Assembly: GCA_020403265.1 (NCBI GenBank)
Contig: JADBXZ010000054.1
Span: 1 to 64,000, forward strand
Length of the DNA stretch: 64,000 bases
Reading direction: 5' to 3'
Source of the DNA: Bacteroidota bacterium
GTDB taxonomy: Bacteria; Bacteroidota; Bacteroidia; B-17B0; Aurantibacillaceae
Part shown: positions 1-10,070 of the stretch, one piece after another
Layout of the letters: the number at the start of each line of letters is the position of its first letter
Position numbering within the stretch: the first letter of the stretch is position 1
Made by a program: the position numbers and the translations under genes
The notes under the pieces: generated by a model
The model's input: the letters and a program-made list of their open reading frames with translations, nothing else
Database searches by the model: none
What the model was told of the DNA's origin: nothing

Positions 1-171
1 AAAACTATTTTTTGTATCTTGGCATTGTATAAAAATCACTTGTTTACTCAAACCACCACATATAAAGAAAGTCCAATTAATTTTTTGGGGAGCTATACAA
101 AAAAAGGTGTCGCAAGAAAAATGCGTATTAATTATTCCACAGGTGGTATGCCAATTCCATCAAAACAATAA
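1..171 (+). CDS. C-terminal fragment of an unidentified protein
   Basis: An open frame enters from the left edge and ends at a TAA at 169-171, giving 56 residues that finish with GGMPIPSKQ. There is no start in view, so this is the 3' end of a gene whose body lies outside the window. The sequence is basic and hydrophilic in its last 35 residues. I do not recognise the family. It converges with the protease gene whose stop lies at 203. Confidence 0.4.
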   Translation, partial: KTIFCILALYKNHLFTQTTTYKESPINFLGSYTKKGVARKMRINYSTGGMPIPSKQ

Positions 172-202
172 AGCGTATTGTGATTTCAAAAATAATAAAC
201 GG

Positions 203-1867
203 TTAAATCTTAGAATTATCAAGAACTTCAATTGATTTAATAATTGCTTCATCCGTTTTATTGATGATAGGATAATAAGCATCTTTATCAAAAAGAACTC
301 TTCCGATAAATGCTTTCATTAAATGAGCTAAGCCCTTGTTAGATAATGAATAAGTTTGTGTTACTTTTTTGGACTTCAAAAAATTATTAAGTGCGGTTAT
401 CTCAGTATCACTTGTGTTAAATTTTTCTACAAACGCTTTAGCAGTTGGATACTTATTTAGCAGCCTTGCCCGATTATTATCAGTATAATTAAATGTAAAT
501 GCATTCAAATTTCCGGTATAAACCAATAAGTTAATAGATTTATCGTATTTAGCTGAATCTGCAGCAATAAAAATATCCGGTACAATTCCACCACCACCAT
601 AAACTACCTTGCCTTTTGGGGTTGTATATTTTTTAGATTTATCTACCTTAATACTATCCTTGTTATAAAGTTCACCGTGATTGTATCGCTCCAACTCTTC
701 CTCGTAATAAGCATCATTACCTTTATCATATGGCTTTTGAATACAACGTCCGGTTGGGGTATAATACCTGGCTATAGTTAAACGAATAGCGCTTCCATCC
801 GTTAAGTTGAGCTGATCCTGAACTAAGCCTTTTCCAAAACTTCTTCTTCCAATAATCGTAGCTCTATCGTTATCCTGTAAAGCCCCGCTTACGATTTCGC
901 TGGCACTGGCACTTCCTTCATCAATAAGCACAACCAACGGGTTATTTTCGAACCCACCTTTGGTAGTTGCATTGTATGTTTTCTTTCGCTGATGCAGACC
1001 TTCCGTGTATACAATTTGTAAACCATTCATTAAAAACTCATCAGCTAAATCCACTGCGATATTAAGATATCCGCCTCCATTATCCCTCAAATCCAAGATG
1101 AGTTTTTTCATCCCTTGTTTAGTGAGCTTGTTAAAGGCGCTTAGGTATTCATCATAAGTTGTTTCAGCAAACCGACTAATTTTAATGTAACCTATGTCCT
1201 TTGTTAATAGATAAGCTACATCTAAACTATAAAGAGGAATTTTTCCTCTAACAATATTAAAATCAATCAGCTTTAACTGTCCCTTTCTTATAATACTTAA
1301 TTTAACTTCTGTCCCACTTTTGCCTCTTAATAATTTGAACACTTCCTTGTTGGAGATACCTGTATTTGCAACCAATTTATTATTGACCTTTACAATTTTA
1401 TCACCTGCCTTTAATCCAATTTTTTCAGAAGGTCCACCAACAATGGGATTAATAACTGTAATGGTATCATTTAAAATATTAAACTCAATTCCAATTCCAT
1501 CAAATTCTCCCTCCAAAGGCTCGTTGGTTATTTCAAATTCTGAGGCAGGAATGTAATCACTATGAGGGTCTAAATTCTTAAGTATTGAAGCTACTGATTT
1601 TTCCTCAAGCTGATCTGCATTGATGGTATCAACATAATGATTAGTTATATAATTAATTAAGCTGTTTATTTTTGAGCCTGATGCCGTATTACCTTGGTCA
1701 TTAATCCCTGTACTTTTTTGTTTAAAATAATAACCAATAAAAACGCCACCGGTTAATACCAAGGCGTAAACTAAGGGCAAATATGCTTTTGGTTTAGATT
1801 GCAAATGGCTTGTTTTTTCGTTAAATTTGTAACTTATTGCCGTACAAAAATAAATATTTAAAGTCAT
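203..1867 (-). CDS. C-terminal processing peptidase (S41 family, PDZ domain)
   Basis: A membrane-anchored serine protease acting in the periplasm. A single membrane segment lies at about residues 29-48, a PDZ domain at about 115-195 (GPSEKIGLKAGDKIVKVN) and the S41 core at about 220-400. By alignment with E. coli Prc the nucleophile is Ser321 in GSASASEIV, with Lys346 and Gln350 in FGKGLVQ as catalytic partners. The start is uncertain. The ATG at 1867 overlaps the divergent lipoprotein gene, and a TATTTTTG promoter-like element (complement 1845-1852) lies inside the first codons. A TTG at 1802-1804 would start the protein eight residues before the membrane segment and suits the family better. 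Substrate unknown. Confidence 0.93.
   Translation of the reverse strand: MTLNIYFCTAISYKFNEKTSHLQSKPKAYLPLVYALVLTGGVFIGYYFKQKSTGINDQGNTASGSKINSLINYITNHYVDTINADQLEEKSVASILKNLDPHSDYIPASEFEITNEPLEGEFDGIGIEFNILNDTITVINPIVGGPSEKIGLKAGDKIVKVNNKLVANTGISNKEVFKLLRGKSGTEVKLSIIRKGQLKLIDFNIVRGKIPLYSLDVAYLLTKDIGYIKISRFAETTYDEYLSAFNKLTKQGMKKLILDLRDNGGGYLNIAVDLADEFLMNGLQIVYTEGLHQRKKTYNATTKGGFENNPLVVLIDEGSASASEIVSGALQDNDRATIIGRRSFGKGLVQDQLNLTDGSAIRLTIARYYTPTGRCIQKPYDKGNDAYYEEELERYNHGELYNKDSIKVDKSKKYTTPKGKVVYGGGGIVPDIFIAADSAKYDKSINLLVYTGNLNAFTFNYTDNNRARLLNKYPTAKAFVEKFNTSDTEITALNNFLKSKKVTQTYSLSNKGLAHLMKAFIGRVLFDKDAYYPIINKTDEAIIKSIEVLDNSKI
1799..1829 (+). promoter_or_regulatory. Bacteroidota-type promoter for the lipoprotein gene
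   Basis: TTG at 1799-1801 and TAAATTTG at 1822-1829 match the TTG / TAnnTTTG pattern with 20 bases between them. The start site would fall around 1834, only a few bases before the TTG start codon at 1837, so the message would be leaderless or nearly so. Confidence 0.5.
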
Positions 1868-2304
1868 TATTAGCCTTCACTCTACTATTTTGTTTGATAA
1901 TTAGTGTTAATGGGTGTAAAAAAAAGAAAGCAACTCAGCCACAAGCTAATAATCCAGTTCCATATATACCAATTGATTTTGTAATTTATCCTAATAATCC
2001 AACTTACTTTCCAATTCAAAGTATTGGTGGCTGGATGTATATGAATAACGTTGGCATTAATGGTATAGTTATTTACAGAAAAAGCAATGAAGAATTTGTG
2101 GTGCTTGAGAGAACTTCAAGTTATTTACCGGATAATCCTTATGCTAGAGTAAAGGTTCAACAAAATAATTTTGATTTGAAGGATACCATAAGTGGTTCTA
2201 AATGGAGGATTTTTGATGGAGAAGTTACTGAAGGTCCTGCCTCTTGGCCGTTAAGAAGATATGGAGCCGCCTACGATGGAAATTCTTTAAGAATAGTAAA
2301 TTAG
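1837..2304 (+). CDS. lipoprotein with Rieske-like fold lacking cluster ligands
   Basis: A 155-residue protein with a TTG start, basic N-terminus, hydrophobic segment 9-25 and lipobox SVNGC (Cys27), so probably an exported lipoprotein. The body follows the pattern of Bacteroidota Rieske lipoproteins: IGGWMYMNN, GIVIYRKSNEEFVVLERT, then DGEVTEGPASWPLRRY and DGNSLRI. Where family members carry the Cys/His iron-sulfur ligands this one has RTSSY and DTISGSKW, and it contains no cysteine after the lipobox. It therefore probably binds no [2Fe-2S] cluster. No ATG exists upstream of the signal peptide in this frame, so the TTG start is the best choice. Family assignment rests on remembered sequence patterns. 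Confidence 0.72.
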   Translation: MPYKNKYLKSLLAFTLLFCLIISVNGCKKKKATQPQANNPVPYIPIDFVIYPNNPTYFPIQSIGGWMYMNNVGINGIVIYRKSNEEFVVLERTSSYLPDNPYARVKVQQNNFDLKDTISGSKWRIFDGEVTEGPASWPLRRYGAAYDGNSLRIVN

Positions 2305-2346
2305 AACCAGAAATGGCTACTTAATCATTATAACAAGATTTGACTT

Positions 2347-3324
2347 TTGAGTAATTTAATATTAAATAATAAAATTTTTGCTTTTCTAAAACTAATTAGG
2401 ATTGAAAACCTTATTATGATTTCTTTAACCATGGTTTTGGTAAGGTATTTTATCATTCGTAAAATTTTAAATTCAAATGATTTTGATTTAAGCATAAACC
2501 ATTATCTATATGGTTTAATAGTTTTAAGTACAGTTTTAATTGCTGCCGCCGGTTATATCATTAATGATTATTTTGACGTAAAAACAGACCTTATTAATCA
2601 CCCGCAAACGGTGGTCGTAGATAAAGTGCTTAAAAGGCGTTGGGCGATCATTTTACACATTCTTTTCACCGTTACAGGTATTTTATTAGGAATTTATTGC
2701 GCACTTAAAACCGGATATTTAAGATTGGCATTATTTCATTTACTATCTGCCTTACTCCTTTGGTTTTACAGCACTCATTTTAAAAAGCAATTATTGGTGG
2801 GCAATTTAGTTGTATCTATTTTATCAGCTTCTGTTGTGTTTATGCCTTTAATTTTTGAAATGGGATTGATGCAAAAACTAAATCCGGATTTTGTATTGAG
2901 TAATTACAAAATGTTTCTAAGTGCATTTAAAGCAACCTTTGTTTTTGCTTTATTTGCATTTTTTACTACACTAACCCGAGAAATAATTAAGGACATTGAA
3001 GACATAGAAGGAGACAGAGCCACCGGTTGCAAAACCATGCCCATAAAATGGGGTACTTCGCTAAGCAAAACAGTAATTTTTTTCTTAATCGTAATAACTA
3101 TTATTTTATTAGTATTTATGATTTATAACTCAATAAAAGCTAATATGTTAATCCTAACTCCCCAAAATATTTATATTGTTTTGTTATTAATTTTACCACT
3201 TAGTTTTTTAATTTTCAGATTAGTTAAAGCTAATACTAGTCGGCATTATTATCAATGTAGTATAATACTCAAATTAGTTATGCTCTCCGGATTAATGAGC
3301 ACCGTCATTTTTTATTATTATTAA
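2347..3324 (+). CDS. UbiA-family prenyltransferase
   Basis: An integral membrane prenyltransferase with about eight to nine hydrophobic segments. Both aspartate-rich motifs that bind the magnesium-diphosphate of the prenyl donor are present: NDYFDVKTD at residues 73-81 and DIEDIEGD at 216-223. Bacteroidota members at this position are usually called geranylgeranylglycerol-phosphate geranylgeranyltransferase-like, but the acceptor cannot be read from sequence. The start is TTG at 2347; the first ATG would remove the first hydrophobic segment. It is followed after 2 bases by maf, so the two are probably cotranscribed. Confidence 0.88.
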   Translation: MSNLILNNKIFAFLKLIRIENLIMISLTMVLVRYFIIRKILNSNDFDLSINHYLYGLIVLSTVLIAAAGYIINDYFDVKTDLINHPQTVVVDKVLKRRWAIILHILFTVTGILLGIYCALKTGYLRLALFHLLSALLLWFYSTHFKKQLLVGNLVVSILSASVVFMPLIFEMGLMQKLNPDFVLSNYKMFLSAFKATFVFALFAFFTTLTREIIKDIEDIEGDRATGCKTMPIKWGTSLSKTVIFFLIVITIILLVFMIYNSIKANMLILTPQNIYIVLLLILPLSFLIFRLVKANTSRHYYQCSIILKLVMLSGLMSTVIFYYY

Positions 3325-3326
3325 GT

Positions 3327-3923
3327 ATGGACAAAATAGAAACAATTATTACAGAATATTCGTTTAAATTAATTTTAGGCTCCGCATCTCCCAGAAGACA
3401 AGAGTTACTTAAAGGGCTTGGTTTTGAATTTATGAATAAACCAATTAACGTAAATGAAGATAGCTGGCCAATTGATTTAGAAAAGCAAGAAATTTGTATT
3501 TATTTGGCTGAAAAAAAAGCAGATGCTTATCCGGAGGATTTAAAAGAAGATGAATTACTTATTACAGCGGATACCATTGTTTGGTGCGACGGGAAAGTTT
3601 TTAATAAACCTGCAAATTTTGCCGAAGGAAAAAAAATGCTAGAGGCCTTAAGCGGAAAAATGCATCAGGTGTTTACTGCGGTTTGTTTAAAGAGTGCTAA
3701 TAAACAAACTACGTTTTTTGACGAAAGTAAGGTTTACTTTAAAAAATTAAAATCCAATGAAATTGAATACTATCTTACTAACTTCAGCCCCTACGATAAA
3801 GCAGGCGGATACGGTGTGCAAGACTGGATAGGTTTTGTAGGAATTGATAAAATTGAAGGAAGTTTTTACAATGTAATGGGACTTCCGGTAAAAGATTTAT
3901 TTGAAGAGTTAATAAAATTTTAA
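3327..3923 (+). CDS. maf: Maf-family nucleotide pyrophosphatase
   Basis: A 198-residue cytoplasmic protein with the Maf signature SASPRRQELL (residues 19-28) and the acidic motif ADTIVW (81-86) containing the catalytic Asp. Family members hydrolyse non-canonical or dTTP/UTP nucleotides to monophosphates, a house-cleaning activity linked to septum inhibition in Bacillus. Its ATG follows the UbiA stop by 2 bases. It converges with proline dehydrogenase, whose stop is 4 bases away. Confidence 0.92.
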   Translation: MDKIETIITEYSFKLILGSASPRRQELLKGLGFEFMNKPINVNEDSWPIDLEKQEICIYLAEKKADAYPEDLKEDELLITADTIVWCDGKVFNKPANFAEGKKMLEALSGKMHQVFTAVCLKSANKQTTFFDESKVYFKKLKSNEIEYYLTNFSPYDKAGGYGVQDWIGFVGIDKIEGSFYNVMGLPVKDLFEELIKF

Positions 3924-3927
3924 TTGA

Positions 3928-5100
3928 TTAAATTCCCCGTCTTTTCTTTTCCTTCAAAATTAAATTTAATTCTCTGCCTGTTTGGCCCTTAACACTTGTG
4001 TTTTCTTGCGCTCTTCTTATTAAATATGGTAACACTTCATTAACCGGACCATAAGGCACGTATTTAGCTACATTATAATTATTTAAGGACAAATTATAAC
4101 TGATGTGATCGCTCATGCCATACAATTGCGAAAAATAAATACGCTCATCGTTAGTAGCAATCTTTTTTTGATCCATCAATTTAGCTAAATGTAAACTACT
4201 GTTCTCGTTATGCGTTCCGGCACAAATAGCCATATCATTAATGTTTTCAATGCAAAAGGTTAAAGCGTCATTATAATCCTTATCACTGTTTTGTTTAGTT
4301 ACCTGAATGGGTGAAGGGTATTTCATTTCTTCAGCGCGTTTACGTTCTTTTTCCATGTATGCACCTCGTACTAATTTTGCCCCTACTTTAAAACCACTTT
4401 GAATCGCTTCTTTGTGTGTTTCTTTAAGATAATTTAAACGATCATGACGATACAATTGATAAGTGTTGTAAACAATTACTTTTTCCTTATTGTGTTTGGC
4501 CATGTTTTTGTTGGCCAGTAAATCAATAGCCGGCTGAATCCAACTTTCTTCAGCATCAATAAACAATGCTTGATTAGCCTGTGCCGCAGCTTCGCAGATT
4601 TGTGCTACTCTATTCTCTACTCGCTTCCATTCTGTTTTTTCCTCATCTGATAATGATGTGCCATCACTCACCTTTACCAATAAATCAAATCTGGCTAAGC
4701 CGGTTACTTTAAATACACAAAACGGAATGTTTTTATCGCCTTTGGCTTTTTTTATGGTCGTTAGGGTTTCCTCCAGGCAGTTGTCAAAATCCTTTTCACT
4801 TTCCTTTCCCTCAACACTGTAATCTAAAATTGTTCCGATGTTGTATTTTGAAAGCTGTGTAATGGCATGCCCACAATCATTAATATTTTCACCGCCTACA
4901 AATTGTTTAAAAATGGTGTTTTTAATTAAACCTTTAAAACCAATTTTAAGTGATAAGGGTCCTAAGGCTGCGCCCATATTAACCAGTAATGGATTACCAA
5001 TTAATTTAAACAACCAGTACGATCTTTTTAACTCTGTGTTTGATTTTGCCTTAAAGGCGTTTTCTGTATTTTCAAAACTTATCATGTTAAACAAGTACAA
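3928..5100 (-). CDS. proline dehydrogenase (monofunctional)
   Basis: The FAD-dependent enzyme oxidising proline to 1-pyrroline-5-carboxylate, here as a stand-alone 390-residue protein without the PutA aldehyde dehydrogenase part. Recognisable stretches are DAEESW, YNTYQLYRHDRLNYL, GAKLVRGAYMEKER (flavin and substrate site), GTHNE, YGMSDHISYNL and the C-terminal YLIRRAQENTS. The initiating Met could be residue 6 (5085), which matches the usual length of relatives better than the ATG at 5100. It lies 4 bases downstream of the M16 protease gene and may be cotranscribed with it. Confidence 0.93.
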   Translation of the reverse strand: MYLFNMISFENTENAFKAKSNTELKRSYWLFKLIGNPLLVNMGAALGPLSLKIGFKGLIKNTIFKQFVGGENINDCGHAITQLSKYNIGTILDYSVEGKESEKDFDNCLEETLTTIKKAKGDKNIPFCVFKVTGLARFDLLVKVSDGTSLSDEEKTEWKRVENRVAQICEAAAQANQALFIDAEESWIQPAIDLLANKNMAKHNKEKVIVYNTYQLYRHDRLNYLKETHKEAIQSGFKVGAKLVRGAYMEKERKRAEEMKYPSPIQVTKQNSDKDYNDALTFCIENINDMAICAGTHNENSSLHLAKLMDQKKIATNDERIYFSQLYGMSDHISYNLSLNNYNVAKYVPYGPVNEVLPYLIRRAQENTSVKGQTGRELNLILKEKKRRGI

Positions 5101-5104
5101 ATAG

Positions 5105-8047
5105 TTAAAAGCCGAATATTTCTTTTAAAGTGATAAATTTTACCGGCCCGTATTTTTCTATAACCTTAATATCGAGGTTTTGTTTTTTACCAATCATGAC
5201 AATGGTAGTTGGTTTATTTGAAATGGTTTCTGTTTGAAACTTTTTCACATCTTCAAAAGTTAGAGTAGACAGTTTTTCATATATAGATTTTCGGATATCG
5301 TAGTCCAAACCCAGATCTTTAGCCTCTAAATAATTAAATAAAATGTCGCTTTTGGTAACTCGTTGGGTTAGCATTTCTGCCATAAGCATCTCCTTCGCCG
5401 AATTAAAGCTAACTTCTGATTTTGGCATATCATTTAACAAGTCTGTCATTCCTTTTAAAGCATCGGCAATTTTATCTGCTTGCGATCCGATGTATGAATA
5501 ATTATGAGAACGTTTGGATAATTTGTTTGGTAAAGAAAATCTTGATGCGCAAGAATAGGCTAAAGCTTTTGATTCTCTCAAATCCTGAAAAACAACGCCG
5601 CTCATACCATCGCCAAAATAGGCATTATATAATCTAATCACAGGCACTTCTGCTGGGTTGTATGCCTTACCATTACTTAAAAATACCATTTCTGCTTGTT
5701 GCATATCAAACTCCGTTAAATATACTTCTGGCTTTAACACTTGCTCCGTAAATACTTTGGGTGCAGGAACTGGTTTTAGTTGATCAGGTACGTTGTGGTA
5801 AGTATTTAAAGTCATTTTAACATCATCTGTAGTTTGAGGTCCGTAAAACAATACACTGTGTTCATACGAAAGCAAAAGCAAAATTTTATACTTGATATCA
5901 TCAACTGTAATTTTGTCTAATTCCTCATCTGTAAATTTATTTGAAAATGAGTTAACAGGGCCAAAACGAGCGTATTGCGTTAAGCCTTGCAACACCATTC
6001 GTTTTTGTAATTTCTCGTCGTTACGGCTTTTTTTATAATCAGCAATTACGTTACTTAATGTGGTTTTATCAACTACCGGCTTAACAAATAATTTCTCAAA
6101 CAATTGAACTGTTTTATGGAAGTTATCAGATAAACCACTAACACTGATCCAAACATTTTCATTATCACTAAATACTTGCAATGATGAGCCTAATTTGTAC
6201 ATCTCTTGTTTCACTTGAGCAGGACTTAAATCTGAAGTGCCCAGATAATCAAAGTACTTTACCACGATAGGCAACAATTTATCATTATTGTTACCCATGT
6301 CAAATTTGTAATATAAATCAAATAATTTATTCTCTTTATTATTAACGTAATAAAGTGGTATATTGGATTTAATATTTGTTTTTATTATATCCTTTTCATA
6401 GTCTAAGAATTTTGGCTGAATAGTGTTAACTGACGTCGTCATAATTGATTGAACGAACGGCGAAGCATTATCTCTGTCCAATTCAACAGGTGTAATACTT
6501 GGTTTTTCAACTTTTTGAATTGATTTATCTTCGCCGGTTTTCTTGTAAACAACACAATAATTGTTTTCTCCAAGATATTTATTGGCAAAATTGACAATAT
6601 CTTGCTTTGTAAAAGCACCAATACGTTGCGAGTAATCAACAGTTGATTGCCATTTTTGATCATTAATAAAAGCATTTACCATACTCATACCTCTTGAGCT
6701 ATTCTGCTCAAGTTGTTTTGTTTCTTTTAATTTAATATCAGTAACAACAGCTTCTATCAACCAATCCGGAAAATCACCCTTCCGAAGTAAATCTATCTGT
6801 TCTAAAATTCTTTTCTCAACCTCCTCTAACGTTTGACCTTCCTTAGGTTCGCCTGTAATTCCTAAAATTCCGTGATCTTTTAAACTTAAACTCATAGAGT
6901 TTGAATTAAGAACTTTTTGAGCCTGATTTAAATTGATATCTAAAAGGCCTGCAACGCCGTTGTATAGCATAGCACTTACTAAGTCACAAATTTCACCATC
7001 TCTAGTTCCATAACCTGGCACTCTCCAAGCTAGGTTAATATTGGCAGGGTCTGGACCGGTTACATTTTTTACTATTTTAGCTGTAATTGGCTCTTCAGGC
7101 TTAACAACAAATTTTGGTAAAGGACCAGGCGTTAATTTACCCAATGTTTTTTCTACTTCCTTTATAACCTGATCAGGGTCGAAATCGCCACTCATTACCA
7201 AAGCCATGTTGTTTGGTTTGTAATAAGTATTATAAAACTTATTGATTTCAACCATGCTTGGATTTTTTAAGTGATCAATGGTTCCAATGGTCGTTTGTGT
7301 ACCATACGTGTGATTTTTAAATAAGCCTTCCATTAAGGCTTCAAATACTTTATTTCCATCATTATCCAAACCTCTGTTTTTCTCTTCATACACGGCCTCT
7401 AACTCAGTGTGAAACAATCGAAGTACAGGTTTTCTAAATCGTTCTGCCTCGATCTTTAAAAAATTATTAATCTGGTTACTTGGAATATCATTCACATAAA
7501 CAGTTTGATCAAAAAACGTAAATGCATTGGTACCATCTGCTCCAATACCTGCTAACATTTTATCGTATTCATTAGCGATAGCGTATTTAGCTGCTACACC
7601 ACTTATACTATCTATTTGGTGATAAATTTGTTTGCGCTTAGCTTCATCTTTTGTTTGACGATACACTTCATACAAATTTTCTATTTTTTTAATTTCAACA
7701 CCTTCCTTCTTAAAGTCCTTTGTCCCGTATACATCTGTTCCTTTAAATACCATATGCTCGAGATAATGAGCTAAACCGGTGGCATTAGCAGGATCGTTTT
7801 TACTACCTGCTCTCACTGCAATATAAGTTTGTATGCGCGGTGCGTTTTTATAAACCGAAAGATAAACTTTCAGACCATTTTTCAAAGTATAAATTCTGGT
7901 ATTATATGGATCATTTTTGGCGACTTCATATTTCAAAGTAGGAGTTTTCCCATCGTTAACAGTTTTAGCATTGTTTGCTGCAGATGGCTTTTGAGCATAA
8001 CTAACAGTTGCCACTGCCAGCATACTTAACACGATTAATTTTCTCAT
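5105..8047 (-). CDS. M16-family zinc metallopeptidase (pitrilysin/insulinase type)
   Basis: A 980-residue exported protease with an N-terminal signal peptide (about residues 1-18, ending SYAQ). The inverted zinc motif HYLEH is at residues 94-98 and the third zinc-ligand region reads AVYEEKNR further on. Two M16 halves are present: the first is catalytic, and the second (about residues 530-960) is the inactive half that closes the clam-shell. Bacteroidota genomes carry several such periplasmic peptidases. The substrate is not predictable. Confidence 0.94.
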   Translation of the reverse strand: MRKLIVLSMLAVATVSYAQKPSAANNAKTVNDGKTPTLKYEVAKNDPYNTRIYTLKNGLKVYLSVYKNAPRIQTYIAVRAGSKNDPANATGLAHYLEHMVFKGTDVYGTKDFKKEGVEIKKIENLYEVYRQTKDEAKRKQIYHQIDSISGVAAKYAIANEYDKMLAGIGADGTNAFTFFDQTVYVNDIPSNQINNFLKIEAERFRKPVLRLFHTELEAVYEEKNRGLDNDGNKVFEALMEGLFKNHTYGTQTTIGTIDHLKNPSMVEINKFYNTYYKPNNMALVMSGDFDPDQVIKEVEKTLGKLTPGPLPKFVVKPEEPITAKIVKNVTGPDPANINLAWRVPGYGTRDGEICDLVSAMLYNGVAGLLDINLNQAQKVLNSNSMSLSLKDHGILGITGEPKEGQTLEEVEKRILEQIDLLRKGDFPDWLIEAVVTDIKLKETKQLEQNSSRGMSMVNAFINDQKWQSTVDYSQRIGAFTKQDIVNFANKYLGENNYCVVYKKTGEDKSIQKVEKPSITPVELDRDNASPFVQSIMTTSVNTIQPKFLDYEKDIIKTNIKSNIPLYYVNNKENKLFDLYYKFDMGNNNDKLLPIVVKYFDYLGTSDLSPAQVKQEMYKLGSSLQVFSDNENVWISVSGLSDNFHKTVQLFEKLFVKPVVDKTTLSNVIADYKKSRNDEKLQKRMVLQGLTQYARFGPVNSFSNKFTDEELDKITVDDIKYKILLLLSYEHSVLFYGPQTTDDVKMTLNTYHNVPDQLKPVPAPKVFTEQVLKPEVYLTEFDMQQAEMVFLSNGKAYNPAEVPVIRLYNAYFGDGMSGVVFQDLRESKALAYSCASRFSLPNKLSKRSHNYSYIGSQADKIADALKGMTDLLNDMPKSEVSFNSAKEMLMAEMLTQRVTKSDILFNYLEAKDLGLDYDIRKSIYEKLSTLTFEDVKKFQTETISNKPTTIVMIGKKQNLDIKVIEKYGPVKFITLKEIFGF

Positions 8048-8127
8048 TATCAGAGTTTAAAGGTTAAAAATAATACCCGAAATTACGATATTATTTTATA
8101 AGATTAAATAAAATTAATTGAAACAAT

Positions 8128-9846
8128 CTAATAGTCTACTTCAAGATCAAAAAGCTTTTTAAGTTCTAAAATGGCAGGATTTTTTTCAGCCATTTCACGG
8201 AATATATCCATGGGTTTATAAGCTTTACTTGGTGCGGAATGCTCTAGTAATTCAATTTCTAATTGAACCAAATTGTTTTGGAGGGTTTGACGTATCTCGT
8301 CCAAAAAATGTTGTTTAATATTCTGTAACTGTTCACGTTGACTCTCATTGTGAATTAGTAATGTAATTACATTATTTACAAAACTGATATTTGCCGTGTT
8401 TAAAGTGATCCCAATTTGCCTTGAACCGGTTGACATTTTCACGTCAGCAAATTTCTTAACTGCATCTATAACGCTTTGCTGCTTAACCTCCAAATTAACA
8501 ACTTGTTCTACCTCACTTTTTAAATTGTGATTTGTTTGAGGCTGCACAGGTTTTTGTTGGAGTTCGTTTAAGCTGAAGGCCGATTTAATGTTTAATTTAT
8601 CAAAAGTAACAGTTGGTTTACTTGCAAATTTGATTTCAGGCTCCTGAAGTGCGCTAATCTTTTGAATAATTTTTTGATTTGTTATGCTCGAATCCTGATA
8701 ACCTGATTCTTCAGGATTTTTAGTCAGGTCATTTTTTTTTTCCGCATCCAATGGTGCGGTTAAATAACTCAGTTGCATCAACGTTATTTCTACCAATAAA
8801 CGTTGATTTTTGGCGCTCTTGTAATTTACATCTGTTTTACTGATGATGGAAAGGGACTTTAACAAAAACTGTAAAGTGCATTTAGCTGATTGTTCCGAAT
8901 AACGCTTTTTCAGATTCTCACTAACTTCTAATAAGTTTGTTGTATAAATATCTTTACTTACTAATAAATTCCTCAGATGTTCACCCAAACCAATTAAGAA
9001 ATTATGACCATCAAAACCTTTTTTTAAAATCTCGTCAAAAGTCACCATGATTTTTGGTAAACCCTGAATAAGCATCTGATCGATGATTTCGAAGTAATAA
9101 TCATAATCTAATACATGTAGGTTTTCGACAACCTGCTTATAAGTTAAATGACTGCCTGTAAAAGCCACCATTTGGTCAAATATAGAACAGGCATCGCGTA
9201 AACCTCCATCTGCTTTTTGAGCAATAACCTGTAAAGCCTCTTGTTCAAAGGTCACATTTTCTGTATTTGCCATGAATGCCAAATGTTGACTGATGTCATC
9301 TGTTTTAATTCTATTAAAATTAAAAACCTGGCAACGTGAAAGAATCGTAGGAATTATCTTGTGTTTTTCGGTAGTTGCGAGAATAAATTTAGCATGCTTT
9401 GGAGGTTCCTCAAGTGTTTTAAGAAATGCATTAAATGCAGCAGTACTGAGCATGTGAACCTCATCGATGATATATACTTTGTATTCCCCAAGTTGTGGTG
9501 CAAATCTAACCTGGTCCACTAAATGCCTGATATCTTCAACTGAATTGTTGCTGGCAGCATCCAATTCATAAACATTGAGGGAAGCGCCTGAATTAAAAGA
9601 AGTACAGGATTCACACTGATCGCATGCCTCACCGCTTGCCAATAAATTTGTACAATTGATGGTTTTTGCAAAAATACGTGCACACGTTGTTTTACCAACA
9701 CCACGTGGCCCACAAAACAAATAGGCCTGAGCTAATTGATTGTTTGTGATTGCATTTTTTAACGTATTAGTGATATGGCTTTGCCCAACAACCGTATTAA
9801 AATGTTGAGGGCGGTATTTCCTTGCTGAAACTATAAAGCCATCCAT
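8128..9846 (-). CDS. dnaX: DNA polymerase III subunit gamma/tau
   Basis: The ATPase subunit of the sliding-clamp loader. Walker A GPRGVGKT is at residues 46-53, the four zinc-binding cysteines are C65, C75, C78 and C81, Walker B reads IIDEVHML, and sensor motif SRCQVF follows. Domain III and a lower-complexity tau-like tail (about 370-572) are present. I saw no clear slippery A-run with a hairpin that would indicate a programmed frameshift giving gamma. It is monocistronic as far as can be seen. Confidence 0.96.
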   Translation of the reverse strand: MDGFIVSARKYRPQHFNTVVGQSHITNTLKNAITNNQLAQAYLFCGPRGVGKTTCARIFAKTINCTNLLASGEACDQCESCTSFNSGASLNVYELDAASNNSVEDIRHLVDQVRFAPQLGEYKVYIIDEVHMLSTAAFNAFLKTLEEPPKHAKFILATTEKHKIIPTILSRCQVFNFNRIKTDDISQHLAFMANTENVTFEQEALQVIAQKADGGLRDACSIFDQMVAFTGSHLTYKQVVENLHVLDYDYYFEIIDQMLIQGLPKIMVTFDEILKKGFDGHNFLIGLGEHLRNLLVSKDIYTTNLLEVSENLKKRYSEQSAKCTLQFLLKSLSIISKTDVNYKSAKNQRLLVEITLMQLSYLTAPLDAEKKNDLTKNPEESGYQDSSITNQKIIQKISALQEPEIKFASKPTVTFDKLNIKSAFSLNELQQKPVQPQTNHNLKSEVEQVVNLEVKQQSVIDAVKKFADVKMSTGSRQIGITLNTANISFVNNVITLLIHNESQREQLQNIKQHFLDEIRQTLQNNLVQLEIELLEHSAPSKAYKPMDIFREMAEKNPAILELKKLFDLEVDY

Positions 9847-10022
9847 ATTGAAAGGTAAATTTAAACTTATTCAATTGAATATTAAAATATAGTGAACAAT
9901 ACTTATTAACCATCCCCAATAGCTTTTTAACCAAAACACCAGCAGTTGCAAAGAAAGCTAATTGATTGATTTTCAAACAAAACAGATATATACTTTAATC
10001 ACTATTACTTATATAGCCTTCT

Positions 10023-10051
10023 TTGGCAAATAAAAAATTACTGTATATTTG
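10023..10051 (+). promoter_or_regulatory. Bacteroidota-type promoter upstream of SRPBCC/GyrI gene
   Basis: TTG at 10023-10025 and TATATTTG at 10044-10051 with 18 bases between, ending 19 bases before the ATG at 10071. This is a good match to TTG-N17-20-TAnnTTTG. Nothing else of note is visible in 9847-10070. Confidence 0.6.
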
Positions 10052-10070
10052 ATTTGTAAAAATTAATAAA

